Positions 63,178 to 64,000 of a stretch of 64,000 nucleotides of DNA are shown in pieces. Both the position numbers and the translations under genes were made by a program. The stretch is from NCBI GenBank assembly GCA_949296915.1, contig CASFPX010000005.1:1-64000 (forward strand), written 5' to 3'. The notes below the pieces were generated by a model. That model did no database searches and was not told the DNA's origin. It saw only the letters and a program-made list of their open reading frames with translations. The stretch's first letter is position 1, and each line of letters starts with the position of its first letter. The DNA is from Onthovicinus sp900555545 (GTDB lineage Bacteria; Bacillota; Clostridia; Oscillospirales; Acutalibacteraceae).

Positions 63178-63489
63178 TCAATCCTTCTGCACGGCCTGAT
63201 CCTCCCGATTCATACGTTCAAAAATCTTTTCATATCCGTCCGCACCGTAGTTCAATGACCGGTTCACACGGCTGATCGTGGCAGTGGACGCACCCGTCTC
63301 CTCCACAATTTCGTTATAGACCCGGTGCTCGCTGAGCAGCTTGGCCACCACGATCCGCTGGGAGATCGCCTTCAGCTCTGTGACTGTGCACAAATCGGAA
63401 AAAAAGTCGTAGCACTCCTCTACTGTCTGCAATTCCAAAATCGCTCTGAAAAGAAAATCCACATTTTTATCCTTGAGCTTATTGTCCAT
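63178..63489 (-). CDS. yerC: YerC/YecD-type TrpR-like regulator
   Basis: A 103-residue protein of the TrpR superfamily, YerC group: DFLFRAILELQTVEECYDFFSDLCTVTELKAISQRI, then VAKLLSEHRVYNEIVEETGASTATISRVNRSLNYG containing a helix-turn-helix. Function in Firmicutes is not defined; YerC is conserved and unrelated to tryptophan control there. I chose ATG 63489 with AGGAGGTG upstream. It stands alone upstream of the tRNA promoter. Confidence 0.93.
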   Translation of the reverse strand: MDNKLKDKNVDFLFRAILELQTVEECYDFFSDLCTVTELKAISQRIVVAKLLSEHRVYNEIVEETGASTATISRVNRSLNYGADGYEKIFERMNREDQAVQKD

Positions 63490-63529
63490 GGCACACACCT
63501 CCTGTGTTCTTTCACATTTTAGCACACTA

Positions 63530-63577
63530 AATTTAAAAAGTCAAAGGCTACCTTCATAACATAAAGATAGCCTTTGA
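63530..63577 (-). terminator. Terminator of the gene entering from the window end
   Basis: TCAAAGGCTACCTT (63541-63554) and AAGATAGCCTTTGA (63564-63577) pair with one non-Watson-Crick pair. The minus strand then reads CTTTTTAAA. It ends the partial gene at 63618. Confidence 0.8.
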
Positions 63578-63617
63578 CTGAAAATTAAATCCTGTTACCA
63601 ATACATCGTTGCGGCTA

Positions 63618-64000
63618 TCAATCCGCTGGGAATGTACGATAGGGCTGATCGAATGGAATAACCACCCCGATATTTTCCAAGACAAGATCTCCGCCGTCCG
63701 GGCCGGAAAACCAGATATCAACTGCCTCCGGATCCCCCTTTTGAGGATCTACCGCCCAACACTGGAGCGTTTTTCGCACACTATCCAAAAGGGTTTGATC
63801 TAATTCTTTCGGGGTGCCACTCGGCGATATTCCGCCAGATTTTACTGCTCCGGTAAAGAGGGTGGCAGTCTGCGCAAAGGATACGGCAATACCGCCCTTG
63901 CCAACGGAAACAGCACCAGACAAATCCAGGTTCCATCCGGTGTAATCCGCAAGCACCTCAATCACCTTCTCCGCAGGGATCTGACCGGTTGCCGTCAAAC
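63618..64000 (-). CDS. C-terminal part of a protein of unknown function, cut by the window end
   Basis: About 127 codons of the C-terminus are visible; the frame is open to the window edge, so the start lies outside. The text AEKVIEVLADYTGWNLDLSG, SFAQTATLFTGAV and DQTLLDSVRKTLQCW is compatible with a GerMN-like secreted or lipoprotein domain, with a repeated structure of that kind possible upstream, but this is a guess. It ends in a clear terminator. Confidence 0.6.
   Translation of the reverse strand, partial: LTATGQIPAEKVIEVLADYTGWNLDLSGAVSVGKGGIAVSFAQTATLFTGAVKSGGISPSGTPKELDQTLLDSVRKTLQCWAVDPQKGDPEAVDIWFSGPDGGDLVLENIGVVIPFDQPYRTFPAD

Overview
The window looks like a chromosomal segment of a GC-moderate anaerobic Clostridia bacterium (Bacillota), most likely a gut Oscillospiraceae/Ruminococcaceae-type organism. 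Evidence: an IspH-ribosomal S1 fusion next to a Cmk-PlsC fusion, a YerC/TrpR-like regulator, a PdaB-like sporulation deacetylase, strong AGGAGG ribosome sites and tRNA genes with encoded CCA. No species can be named from sequence alone.

Region 1 (1-3.8 kb) is a decayed prophage scar. A minus-strand RHS fragment abuts a 5'-truncated phage minor-capsid gene with a C-terminal HExxH metallopeptidase domain. A scaffold gene with an in-frame stop follows, then a capsid/DNA-methyltransferase chimera, a hicAB toxin-antitoxin pair and an HNH endonuclease gene whose 3' end runs into a CRISPR array.

Region 2 (3.8-12.3 kb) is a complete type I-C CRISPR-Cas locus on the minus strand: cas3-cas5c-cas8c(-internal cas11c)-cas7-cas4-cas1-cas2, a leader, and an array of 10 repeats and 9 spacers. 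Every canonical subunit is present, and an internal Shine-Dalgarno and ATG inside cas8c mark the small subunit Cas11c.

Region 3 (12.6-33.3 kb) is one approximately 20-kb minus-strand glycan-utilisation operon. It runs from a consensus promoter upstream of a ROK-family regulator to an intrinsic terminator after a GH18 gene. The order is ROK regulator, GPH sugar symporter, alpha/alpha-toroid-like protein, GH35 beta-galactosidase, GH2 beta-galactosidase, TIM-barrel GH-like protein, GH109-like Gfo/Idh/MocA protein, a frameshifted second GH35, GH38-like (DUF5054-type) protein, a beta-helix lipoprotein and GH18-like protein. Most enzymes lack signal peptides, so the picture is import of a short oligosaccharide followed by cytosolic dismantling of a beta-galactose-containing, probably host-type, glycan. 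A galactokinase lies 8 kb away at 41.4 kb.

Region 4 (33.5-43.5 kb) holds a 1855-residue secreted protein with an internal duplication and a long 5' leader, intergenic repeats, a DUF1275 membrane protein, a DUF559 endonuclease-like protein, galK and a TVP38/TMEM64 membrane protein.

Region 5 (43.6-64 kb) is mostly core genome: MreB-like, ComF, RecD2, MltG, DegV, PdaB-like, IspH-S1, Cmk-PlsC, a BaiN/HI0933-type flavoprotein, an RpiR-type regulator, three exported or anchored phosphoesterase-type proteins, a signal-peptidase-like membrane protein, five tRNA genes (Val, Asp, Phe, Gly, then Cys after a terminator) and a YerC-like regulator. The last gene is cut by the window end.
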